From NCBI GenBank assembly GCA_036939355.1, contig JALLAP010000458.1:1-12780 (forward strand): 12,780 nt of DNA, read 5' to 3'. A model generated the notes under the pieces. It did no database searches and had not been told where the DNA came from. It was given only the letters and a program-made list of their open reading frames with translations. The translations under genes and the position numbers were made by a program. Positions 1 through 6,774 of the stretch are shown here, piece by piece (position 1 is the first letter of the stretch; each line of letters opens with the position of its first letter). The DNA comes from Thalassiosira profunda. Taxonomy: Eukaryota; Bacillariophyta; Thalassiosirophyceae; Thalassiosirales; Thalassiosiraceae.

Positions 1-15
1 AAAATCCTAACTAGA

Positions 16-50
16 GTACCCCCTACTAAGTAAAAGTACTTAGGGGGTAC
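16..50. repeat. bulged inverted repeat (hairpin)
   Basis: Positions 16-25 (GTACCCCCTA) pair perfectly with 41-50 (TAGGGGGTAC). After a 3-base bulge (26-28, CTA, a copy of the preceding CTA) positions 29-32 pair with 37-40, leaving a 4-base loop at 33-36. The structure is visible directly. Its function is unknown, and it lies in non-coding DNA next to further palindromes. Confidence 0.7.
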
Positions 51-52
51 AT

Positions 53-64
53 TTACGTACGTAA
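53..64. repeat. 12-bp perfect palindrome
   Basis: TTACGTACGTAA reads the same on both strands. The flanks are also partly complementary: GGGGGTACAT at 43-52 faces an ATGTACATTCCCCCC-type stretch at about 72-86, with a 3-base offset. The palindrome therefore sits inside a larger imperfect fold. It could be a protein binding site or part of a mobile-element end; the sequence does not decide. Confidence 0.55.
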
Positions 65-113
65 GTAGTTTATGTACATTCCCCCCTGGTTGGATGACCG
101 ATGGGTCATTCTT

Positions 114-258
114 AATTGGGCGGCCTTAATGCGAAGCCCTGACGTAGGATCTGGTAACACCACCCATCCTACGCCACAGTATTTGCACCGATGCGTGGTG
201 TGCAAAAAACCGCATGTCATAACTCCGTCTAGTTGTCTCACAATAAGGCCGCCCAATT
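114..258. repeat. foldback/MITE-like inverted repeat element
   Basis: A 17-bp inverted repeat with a single mismatch bounds this 145-bp segment. The left arm is 114-130 (AATTGGGCGGCCTTAAT) and the right arm 242-258. Inside are two further hairpins: 143-150 with 166-173 (CGTAGGAT/ATCCTACG) and 182-188 with 200-206 (TTTGCAC/GTGCAAA). No convincing target-site duplication flanks the arms and no transposase is encoded. It may be a small non-autonomous foldback element, a structured non-coding RNA, or chance. Sel1 homology of the adjacent pseudogene fades at its right edge, which fits an insertion or rearrangement end. Confidence 0.45.
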
Positions 259-264
259 TCGAGC

Positions 265-749
265 TCTGCAAAGCAACCCAAACATACGGTAGCCCAGCTC
301 GGCCCTGAGACCCAATTCGAGCGCTTTCCTATGATTTTTCTGGAAGCCCATTTCTAATTTCACCTGATTGAAAAATTTCCGCCATCTCGAAGTAGGCACG
401 GCCATCTTGATCTCCATTTTTCATCCTCCGCCTCAGTCTCTCGATAACCTCGCTGTCCGATGTCGTTTGCTTCTCCCTACAGAAAGGACAGACGTCCACG
501 TCAATTCTTTCCACAGCAGGTGTAACTAGCTATGTCGCCACCGTGGGGCAAAGGGAGGCAGCAAAGGGGGCACTCCTCATTCCTCGGGGGGTCGCGGAAT
601 AGGAGCTCGTCGTAGATTTCGGAGGCGCGCTCCGAGCACTCCGCATTGCAACAAAAATTGACCAGGTTGCAGCCCTCAAATAGTACATTTAGCGCGTCTC
701 CTCCCTCGCCGCACGCGGCGCATCTCGAGACATCTTCAGTGGTCGACAT
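265..749 (-). pseudogene. RING/Sel1-repeat family pseudogene fragment
   Basis: This is a decayed copy of the family seen intact at 7996-9225. From the ATG at 749 it encodes an N-terminal cysteine cluster (CAACGEGGD, then a CNLVNFCCNAEC-like segment). The ELLF box and the first RING pair follow (CPLCCLPLP, then YTCCGK), and the frame stops at 501. Around 505-515 the homology jumps into another frame at CPFCRE, so the middle RING cysteines (the C-x-G-C pair) and about 15-20 codons are gone. That second frame stops at 329. Just past a five-base homopolymer at 335-339, a third frame continues recognisable Sel1 sequence (RKALELGLRAELG). Homology fades at about 265-280, next to the inverted repeat ending at 258. 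Two frame changes plus loss of most Sel1 repeats make a functional product unlikely. A single sequencing error could explain the homopolymer shift but not the RING deletion. Confidence 0.75.
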
Positions 750-1077
750 CGAGCAGCTAGCGGTGGCCTAGGAGCTCGGGCAGCGAGCAGCAGCCCGCGG
801 CGAGGTGTCGTCGCAGGACGACCGAGGGTAATATCACACAGGTACACCGTACCCTAAGATGCACCGAAACTTTTGTGGGGATACACTACTAAAAATTTAG
901 TGGCTGTAAAATAATCAAGGGCTAAAGTTTGTTGCATGAACTGCAACAGAACCCCTGGGGAAGAAAGAGGAGACGCTCCGCACTTCCGCACCAACACCAA
1001 CAAACCCACAACGCCAAAGCGCACCAGAACATCATCAGCAGCGGCGGCCATCCCCGCCGACAATCGGCGAAACAAAT
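750..1077. promoter_or_regulatory. divergent upstream interval of the co-repressor gene
   Basis: This 328-bp stretch has no supportable gene. It separates the minus-strand pseudogene from the plus-strand co-repressor gene and must hold the latter's promoter and 5' leader. Small symmetric elements are visible: 807-812/817-822 (GTCGTC/GACGAC), 841-845/849-853 (GGTAC/GTACC), 888-893/896-901 (ACTAAA/TTTAGT), and a 7-bp stem at 930-936/942-948 (TGTTGCA/TGCAACA) with a 5-base loop. Its right half is AT-richer up to about 950, then changes to the GC-rich composition of the gene. No confident TATA box can be assigned. Confidence 0.4.
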
Positions 1078-4000
1078 ATGGACGGCCACGGCACGGGCGG
1101 GCCGCACCGGCCCCGCCATCAGGGGGGCCACCAGCGCACCCCCCAGCGCGTCCCCTCCAACGATTCGGGCGAGGGTCCCAATCCCCCGGCCGGACAAGCG
1201 CGGGGGTACGCGGGCTACCAGCCCCACCACCGTCACGGCTCCCACGGCGGCGGCGGAGGGCACCACAGTTCCCATGGCGGAGGAGGGGGGCACCACGCCC
1301 ACGGGGGAGGAGGGCACCGCCGCGGAAGCGCCCACGGGCCGCCGGGATTAAGCAGCCCCGCCCCCGGCGGGCACGGGCACTACGGCCACGGCCCCCACGG
1401 AGGCGGGGGAAGTACCCCCCGAAGCGGGAGCTTCCGCAAGGGCTTCCACCAGGGAGGCCAGCCGCAGGGGCACGGGGGGCACGGGGTGTCGCAAAAAGAT
1501 CGGGAGATGATGAGCATCTACGGGAGAGGGGGGGACGGTGCCTTTGATGGGGCGAACCCCAATTCCATTCCGCTCAACGAGCCCGTGCCTCCCCACGGGG
1601 GATTTGGGCAGGACGGTCCCCACGGTGTGGGAGGGGGAGCCCACGGAGCAGGAGGAGGGGGGCATCGCAAGCCGGGAGGGGGAGGGAAGTGGCACAACCC
1701 CTGCCGCTTCAAGGGGCACGACCACGAGTGGCACGATTGCCCCAACAATTATCGGAACAAGAAGAAGGGCGGGCACGGGGGGCAGGGTCACCACGGGGGG
1801 CACGGGCACCACGGCCCTGGGCACCAAGGAGGAGGGCACGGGGGCAAATTCCAGGAGGCGGGGGTGGCCGGCCACTACGGCCCCGCGGCCGCCTCCCAAG
1901 GCAATGAAGGCCGGGGCCTCGAGCGGGGCGGCAGCTTCGACCGCGGGGGCAGCGCCCGCTCCCTCGGGAGCGCCGATTCCTTCGCCCGGCCGGCGTTGGA
2001 CCGCGGAAACAGCGACCGGGGCTACAGCGTGGGCGGGGAGAGGCCGGGACCGCCCCAAAGGTTCGGGAGCCAGGGCAACGTCTTTTCCCCCCAACCCCAC
2101 GGGCAGCCCCACGGGGGGCACCAGCGGCAGCCGTCGTGGCAGGGAGAAAGGCACCGCCGCGATCCCTCGCGGGACGCCCCCTTCTCCCCCCACCCGCACG
2201 GGGGCGTGCCCCCGCCGCCGATGGCCTCCCCCGTCGCGTCCAACAATGAGCGGGGGCACTCCTTCAGTCCCGGCGGTTCCCATGGCGGGATGCAGCGGGG
2301 ACGAAGCGGGGGACATCGCCACGGAGAGCCGCGGCACCGCGACCACGAGGGAATGGAGGGGATCGCGGCACCCCCTCTTTCCAGAACGCTGTCCTCTCCC
2401 GGGGAGATTAGGGAGGGACGGAGGGACAGCGAGCGAAAGTCGTTCGGGGGGATGGGTTCTGCAGCAGCGGCGTCAGCAGCAGCGGCAGCGAGAGATGCCC
2501 AGCCGGGGTTGAGCTTCCGGAGTCCCCCGCCCCTCCAAGCCACGGGAAAGCCCCGCGAGACGCCCCACTCGGCGCTCGCGTCGCCTAAGCAGCCTGATTC
2601 GGCCGCGACCGACTCATTGTACGGAGGGCTGGGAGCGTCCCCCGGGCGGACCCCCGGTCGCCGTCCAATGGGATCGCCAAGATACGCCTCCCCCAAGGCG
2701 AGCCCGGGCCTCGCCTCCCCCGGCGAGGTGACCGAGCGGAAGGCCCTGCCGGCCCACGGGACGCCGCAGCAGCCCATCCTGGCGGGGGCCGCGTCCCCCG
2801 AGGACGGGGAGATACCCACCCCCGCCTCCCAACACCTGCCAAAGCCGTCCAGCCCCAAAACGCCCCGGCTCTCATCTGCAACAAAGGCGGCGGCTCCCGA
2901 AACCCCGAAGGAGCAGCCCTCCCTCACGTGCGCCCACCTGCTGGACGCCGAGAAAATCCGCAAGGCCGAGTCTATTGTGGCGTCCATGGTCCGCCTCGCC
3001 GACTTCCACGTTCCCACGGTTGTCCCCCCCACCTCCGGCGCGGTGGGCGGCGCCCAAGGTCCCCAAGGCGGCACCCACGGAGCACAAGGCGCACAGGGGC
3101 TGCCGCTCCCGACCAAGATGGAGATCACGCACTGCATGACGACCATCGAGCATAAAATCAAGGGGAAGATGAAGGCCAGCGTCGGCGCGCGGCGGGAGGT
3201 GCGGGAATTGCAGGAACGGGAGGCGGGAGAGAAGCGGGCGCGGGAGGAGGCGCAAGAAAGGAAGAGGAGGGAGGAGAAGGCAGAGGAGGAGCGGATGGCG
3301 AGGGAGGAGGAGGGGGGGATGCGAAGGGCGAGGGACGAGTGCGGGGCCAGGGTGCGGGAGCGGGAGGCGACGGCGGCGAGTGCCAAGCGGGAGAGGGAGG
3401 GGACGCTGACCGCCCGGAAGGGCGCCGCGGACGACCGTCGCCGCGCCGAACTGGCCCGTCTGCAGGCGGATCGCCAATCCGAGATTAACCAGGAATCGCG
3501 CGGTCTGACCTCCGAAATCGCCGCCCTCCGCGCGCAACTCGAGGAGGCCGAGCGATCCGCGGCCGAGGAGGAACTCCTGGCGTTGGAAAAGGAGGCGGGG
3601 GACGCCCACCGTCAAATCCCGGAGGACGATCCGACCGATGCAGGTGAAAAGGTGCCGACGCTCGACATGCCGGGGAAGATGAGCGGCCTTGTGGCGGGGA
3701 TTTTGGCGGAGAACCAACGGAGGGCAAGGGAGGCCCACCTGGAGGTGTTGGAGGCGATTCCCTACTTTCCCAATGCCGCGAAGAAATGCGCAGGCGAAGA
3801 GGGGAGCGAGGAGGTGTCGAACGAGGAGTGGTCCAACCGCGCCCGCAACGTCACCGGATTGCACGACGCCCTCTTCGCCGACCCCACCGCCGTCCCTTGC
3901 TACGCCGAGCACAACGCCCGCTTCCTCGCGCTCGCGCCCCGAATCAAGGACTGCATCCGCCGCAAGAACGCCGCGCTGGCGGAGCGGTGGGAGCAGTTGG

Positions 4001-5805
4001 CCACCCAGTACGTCGTCCGGCAGCAAACGCACACCGAGGCGCACGGGTGGGACGAGGAGATGGCCGCAAGGGGTGGGTACTTCAGCGCGGCGGCGCTGCC
4101 GAAAAATAGTGGTGAGGGAGGTGCAGACGGCGCGGCGGCGGCGGGGGCCTCGCCGGGGGTGAGGGGGAACAATCCCTACCGCCGGCCAAGGCGGGGCATC
4201 TCCCCCGGAGATGTGGTCCGCAGCGACTACGAGCTGGAACAGCAAATTGCCGAATTGGCTGCGAAGGAAGCGATGGAGAAGCGCATCCGCGAGGGAGGGT
4301 GCGCCCTCCCCCGCCAGGAGGGGTGGCTCGAACGGCAACTCTTCGCGACGCACACGAACGGCTTCTTCGGACGGGAGGTCGACGACCCTTACGAAGAAAT
4401 GGAGGAGCGACGACACGTCAACCCCTGGAGCGACATGGAGAAGTGCATATTCCTCGATCGCTTCCTCCACCATCCCAAGGACTTTCGCAAGATTGCGTCC
4501 TTTTTGCAGCACAAGTCGACGAAGGACTGCGTCGCCTTTTACTACGACTCGAAGAAGGCGGTCCCGTACAAGCACGCCCTGAAGGAGTTTTTGCAGCGGA
4601 AGAAGCGGAGAGACGACGCCGTGTCCTGGGACGCGACGATCCAGTGCTGCCTCGCCATGGGCGCGCGCGTCAAGGCCGGGACGCGGGAGCGGCCGTTGCG
4701 GTTCGAGCTGCCCGCGCACGACTTCACGTACCGCACCCGCCTCTTCCATCCCATGCGGCTCGAGGTCTTCGCGACCCTGGAGGAGGCCGTGGCGCACGCC
4801 CGGCCGTCCGAGGACGCCAAGACCCACGGCGGGAAGAAGAAGCGGTCGAACTGGTTCATTCTCGATCCCCACGAGAAGGTCTTTTTGAAGCACGGCGACG
4901 ACGGCGACCACCACCACCACCACCATTCCTCGAAGCGGCGGCGCACGGCGAAGGACGCGGCGGAGAGCGAGAGCGAGGAGGACGCGCGCCCGAAGAAGGC
5001 GTCGCGCAAGGCCGGCAAGGGCTCCGGCGAGGGGAAGAAGAAGCCGGCGACCAAGCCGCAAAAGTGGAAGGACAAGGAGAAGGCGCTGTTCCTCGCGGCG
5101 CTCGACGCGCACGGCCACGATTGGACCGCCGTGGCGGCCGCCGTGGGCACCCGCTCGGCCGTCCAGGTGAAGAATTACTTTTACGACAACCGCAAGTCCA
5201 TCGAGAGGCAGACCAAGAAGGCGGACCGGGCGCCCAAGAAGAAGAAGGCCAAGAGGGCGAAGAAGCCGGCCGCGAGCGCGGCCGCAACGGAACTCCAGCG
5301 GGCCGAGTCGGCGGCGTCGGCGCAGTACCTTCAGCAGCAGCAATACCAGGAGCACATTCGGCAACTCCAGGCGCAGCAAGCCCAGCAGCAAATCGAGCGT
5401 CTGCGGCAGCAACAAATCGAAGCTGCCGTTGCCCGGCAGCTCCAGCAGCAGCAATTGCAACAAGCATTGGCGATGCGGGGGCAGCAGGTTGGTGCCGCCC
5501 GGTCCTTCTCGCCCCACGGAGCCCAGGGCCAATATACTATGCAGCAGCAGCAGTACCAACACCAGGGCGGCGGGGGCGCGCAGCAAGGGGACCTGGAGCG
5601 GATCTACCAGGCGGCCGCGTCGGCGGGCATCCCGGCGTCGGCTTTGGAGGCTGCGCTGGCTTCGGCGAGGGGTGGTGGCGGAGGTCAGCAACAACAACAG
5701 CAACAGGACAGTCAAAGCCAACAACTGGCGAACATTGAATTGCTGCGCCGGCTTCAGCAGCAGCAGCAGAACCAGGGCGGGGGCAATTACGGGTACCAAC
5801 GGTGA
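1078..5805 (+). CDS. N-CoR/SMRT-like co-repressor with two SANT domains
   Basis: The 1575-residue intronless frame probably encodes a nuclear scaffold of a histone-deacetylase co-repressor complex. The ATG has purine at -3 and G at +4. In order: a Gly/His-rich low-complexity region (about 42-270) with a knuckle-like C209-H214-H216-W218-H219-C221 motif; a Ser-Pro-rich stretch (about 480-620) suited to kinase control; a charged coiled coil (about 705-845); SANT1 (about 1115-1165) preceded by DDPYEEMEERR; a natural six-His run (1278-1283) followed by KRRR; SANT2 (about 1329-1376); a lysine-rich probable nuclear signal; and a Gln-rich tail (about 1415-1575). SANT1 keeps the spacing of the N-CoR/SMRT deacetylase-activating domain, including FYY-x2-KK at 1154-1160. 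SANT2 ends in K-N-x-F-Y as in N-CoR. These matches are from memory of the family. The N-terminus is unlike animal N-CoR. Another SANT/Myb chromatin protein is the main alternative. Confidence 0.85.
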   Translation: MDGHGTGGPHRPRHQGGHQRTPQRVPSNDSGEGPNPPAGQARGYAGYQPHHRHGSHGGGGGHHSSHGGGGGHHAHGGGGHRRGSAHGPPGLSSPAPGGHGHYGHGPHGGGGSTPRSGSFRKGFHQGGQPQGHGGHGVSQKDREMMSIYGRGGDGAFDGANPNSIPLNEPVPPHGGFGQDGPHGVGGGAHGAGGGGHRKPGGGGKWHNPCRFKGHDHEWHDCPNNYRNKKKGGHGGQGHHGGHGHHGPGHQGGGHGGKFQEAGVAGHYGPAAASQGNEGRGLERGGSFDRGGSARSLGSADSFARPALDRGNSDRGYSVGGERPGPPQRFGSQGNVFSPQPHGQPHGGHQRQPSWQGERHRRDPSRDAPFSPHPHGGVPPPPMASPVASNNERGHSFSPGGSHGGMQRGRSGGHRHGEPRHRDHEGMEGIAAPPLSRTLSSPGEIREGRRDSERKSFGGMGSAAAASAAAAARDAQPGLSFRSPPPLQATGKPRETPHSALASPKQPDSAATDSLYGGLGASPGRTPGRRPMGSPRYASPKASPGLASPGEVTERKALPAHGTPQQPILAGAASPEDGEIPTPASQHLPKPSSPKTPRLSSATKAAAPETPKEQPSLTCAHLLDAEKIRKAESIVASMVRLADFHVPTVVPPTSGAVGGAQGPQGGTHGAQGAQGLPLPTKMEITHCMTTIEHKIKGKMKASVGARREVRELQEREAGEKRAREEAQERKRREEKAEEERMAREEEGGMRRARDECGARVREREATAASAKREREGTLTARKGAADDRRRAELARLQADRQSEINQESRGLTSEIAALRAQLEEAERSAAEEELLALEKEAGDAHRQIPEDDPTDAGEKVPTLDMPGKMSGLVAGILAENQRRAREAHLEVLEAIPYFPNAAKKCAGEEGSEEVSNEEWSNRARNVTGLHDALFADPTAVPCYAEHNARFLALAPRIKDCIRRKNAALAERWEQLATQYVVRQQTHTEAHGWDEEMAARGGYFSAAALPKNSGEGGADGAAAAGASPGVRGNNPYRRPRRGISPGDVVRSDYELEQQIAELAAKEAMEKRIREGGCALPRQEGWLERQLFATHTNGFFGREVDDPYEEMEERRHVNPWSDMEKCIFLDRFLHHPKDFRKIASFLQHKSTKDCVAFYYDSKKAVPYKHALKEFLQRKKRRDDAVSWDATIQCCLAMGARVKAGTRERPLRFELPAHDFTYRTRLFHPMRLEVFATLEEAVAHARPSEDAKTHGGKKKRSNWFILDPHEKVFLKHGDDGDHHHHHHSSKRRRTAKDAAESESEEDARPKKASRKAGKGSGEGKKKPATKPQKWKDKEKALFLAALDAHGHDWTAVAAAVGTRSAVQVKNYFYDNRKSIERQTKKADRAPKKKKAKRAKKPAASAAATELQRAESAASAQYLQQQQYQEHIRQLQAQQAQQQIERLRQQQIEAAVARQLQQQQLQQALAMRGQQVGAARSFSPHGAQGQYTMQQQQYQHQGGGGAQQGDLERIYQAAASAGIPASALEAALASARGGGGGQQQQQQQDSQSQQLANIELLRRLQQQQQNQGGGNYGYQR
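1225..1860 (+). repeat. CACGGGGG-type coding microsatellite (Gly/His-rich)
   Basis: Degenerate reiterations of CACGG(G/C)GG and GGHGG-type codons encode runs such as HGGGGGHH. They form the low-complexity N-terminus of the co-repressor-like protein. The repeat is interrupted around 1490-1600 and 1690-1780 by less repetitive sequence, the latter holding the Cys/His knuckle. It is probably intrinsically disordered and may expand or contract by slippage. Confidence 0.65.
5320..5796 (+). repeat. CAG/CAA poly-glutamine-rich tract
   Basis: Mixed CAG and CAA codons give repeated Gln runs (QQQQYQ, RLQQQQQ, GGGQQQQQQQ) over the last 160 or so residues of the co-repressor-like protein. CAA interruptions usually limit slippage. 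Gln-rich tails are common in transcription co-regulators and support a nuclear scaffold role. Confidence 0.7.
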
Positions 5806-5853
5806 TGGGGATGGTGTAATGTGTACATAAACAAAATGAATCTATTCCTCGTT
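5806..5853. other. 48-bp convergent 3' interval
   Basis: Only 48 bases separate the stop of the plus-strand co-repressor gene (5803-5805) from the stop of the minus-strand RING/Sel1 gene (5854-5856). It contains GTAATGTGTACATAAAC, including the palindrome TGTACA at 5822-5827, which reads identically on both strands and could contribute to polyadenylation of both transcripts. The two mature mRNAs almost certainly overlap at their 3' ends. Poly(A) use is inferred, not seen. Confidence 0.4.
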
Positions 5854-6678
5854 TCACCTTTCCTCCAGGTTCTCACGGCACAGCTCTTCGTAGGTATCTT
5901 CCCGTCTCTTTTGGAATGCCAGCAATCTGTCCTTCTTAGTGTCATACCCTTCCAATTTCTGTGCCAGTTCTCTATTTACACTCTTCATCTCGCTCTGAAT
6001 CTTCTGAAACGCACGCAACGCTGTGCCGTAGTCCTCTTTTGTTGCAGAACCAGCAATGTGCAGCTTCTTTATCTCATTCAGCGCATCTTCAGAGCCAAAT
6101 CTCACTGCTATCTGAAAATGCTGCATTGCCCATTCCATGTTTCCTGCCGTTGCCTCCCTGCTGCCCAAGCAACACCTTGCGCGTACATTGCCTCCCACTG
6201 CGGCAAGCACCATGTACTGGTGCGCTTTTTCTGCGTCCGCCTCGACGCCCAGCCCATGGAGGTATGCGATGGCAGCGTTGTGATATCCATGGCAACACCC
6301 AAGCTCTCCTGCCCTGAGATTCAATTGGAGTGCACATTCTCGGACATCTGAGACGTTCTCTCCCCTCTTCAGTACGCTATCCTCTCTTTCTAGAAGCAGA
6401 GCCGCCATGCAGATGTAAGCGGCGCCATCTCCGTTTTCCATCCTCCTCCTGAACAGCTGCATGAAATCGCCCTCCTCCCCCGTTCTCAGCTCCTCCCGGC
6501 AGAACGCGCATGTGTCACGATCGGCGCCTCTCATGGCATAGAAGCATCCATTGCAAATCAATTTTCCGCAGCACGGGTAACTAATAGCACCAGACTCGGC
6601 GTCCTGCGGCAATGGGAGGAAGCAGATTGGACAATCGTCCCTCTCGGGCTCTCGGAATAGGAGCTCCCCTTCAGCCCA
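5854..6678 (-). CDS. RING/Sel1-repeat protein, 5'-truncated
   Basis: The frame is open for 275 codons. Read from its 5' side it gives GELLFREPERDDCPICFLPLP, then the rest of a RING-like finger (YPCCGKLICNGC and CAFCRE). Sel1-like helical repeats follow (for example YHNAAIAYLHGLGVEAD, then HQYMVLAAVGGN), then a lysine/glutamate-rich C-terminus. RING proteins of this kind may act as ubiquitin ligases and Sel1 repeats as protein-binding solenoids; substrates are unknown. The family's N-terminal cysteine cluster, present at 7996-9225, is absent. Similarity to that paralogue stops at about 6667, and an in-frame TAG lies at 6679-6681. No ATG precedes the finger: the first is at 6534, giving 226 residues without CPIC and CCG. 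A 3' splice site there (CTAG at 6679-6682 on this strand) could join an upstream exon, but none is recognisable. It is probably a truncated gene or young pseudogene with an intact frame. Confidence 0.7.
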   Translation of the reverse strand, partial: WAEGELLFREPERDDCPICFLPLPQDAESGAISYPCCGKLICNGCFYAMRGADRDTCAFCREELRTGEEGDFMQLFRRRMENGDGAAYICMAALLLEREDSVLKRGENVSDVRECALQLNLRAGELGCCHGYHNAAIAYLHGLGVEADAEKAHQYMVLAAVGGNVRARCCLGSREATAGNMEWAMQHFQIAVRFGSEDALNEIKKLHIAGSATKEDYGTALRAFQKIQSEMKSVNRELAQKLEGYDTKKDRLLAFQKRREDTYEELCRENLEER

Positions 6679-6680
6679 CT
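6661..6680. other. head-to-head truncation junction
   Basis: To the left, the CTCTCGGGCTCTCGGAATAG block (6641-6660) and the next seven bases resemble the ELLFREPER region of the paralogue at 8735-8762. That resemblance ends at about 6667. To the right, the plus-strand ankyrin-like frame is already open at 6661 and lacks a start. Two 5'-truncated coding sequences thus meet back to back with no room for a promoter, as expected of a recombination or deletion breakpoint. CTCCCCTTCAG at 6664-6674 could alternatively be a splice acceptor for the plus-strand gene. Confidence 0.5.
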
Positions 6681-6774
6681 AGATGACCGCGTGGTCCTGA
6701 GGAGCACGCGCTTCTACCATGGGAATCGATGCGAGCTCGATGATTTGCCCTCGTCATGGTACAAAGCCGGTAGC

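Noticed and set aside
53..308. Overlapping short open frames on both strands (72-78 codons), with C-x2-C pairs
   Set aside because: They run through the inverted repeats and have no family resemblance; the cysteine pairs come from repeat sequence. I treat the region as non-coding.
936..2512. Several Arg/Pro/Gly-rich open frames overlapping the N-terminal repeat region
   Set aside because: Low-complexity GC-rich repeats stay open in all phases; only the frame from 1078 continues into recognisable domains.
4909..4926. Six-His run as a sign of vector contamination
   Set aside because: It is embedded in an uninterrupted 1575-codon native gene with matching codon use, with no cloning sites or promoter sequence around it.
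4299..5738. 479-codon plus-strand open frame in another phase
   Set aside because: It overlaps the SANT-containing frame and is Arg/Ala/Gly-rich, typical of a GC-rich shadow frame without motifs.
2872..5799. 975-codon minus-strand open frame opposite the co-repressor gene
   Set aside because: It is the antisense shadow of a GC-rich gene; its Leu runs mirror the Gln codons and Arg/Pro runs mirror other biased codons. No domain is recognisable.
5821..6351. 176-codon plus-strand open frame
   Set aside because: It is antisense to the RING/Sel1 coding frame, whose conserved motifs are on the minus strand. A similar shadow (7939-8370) lies opposite the paralogue.
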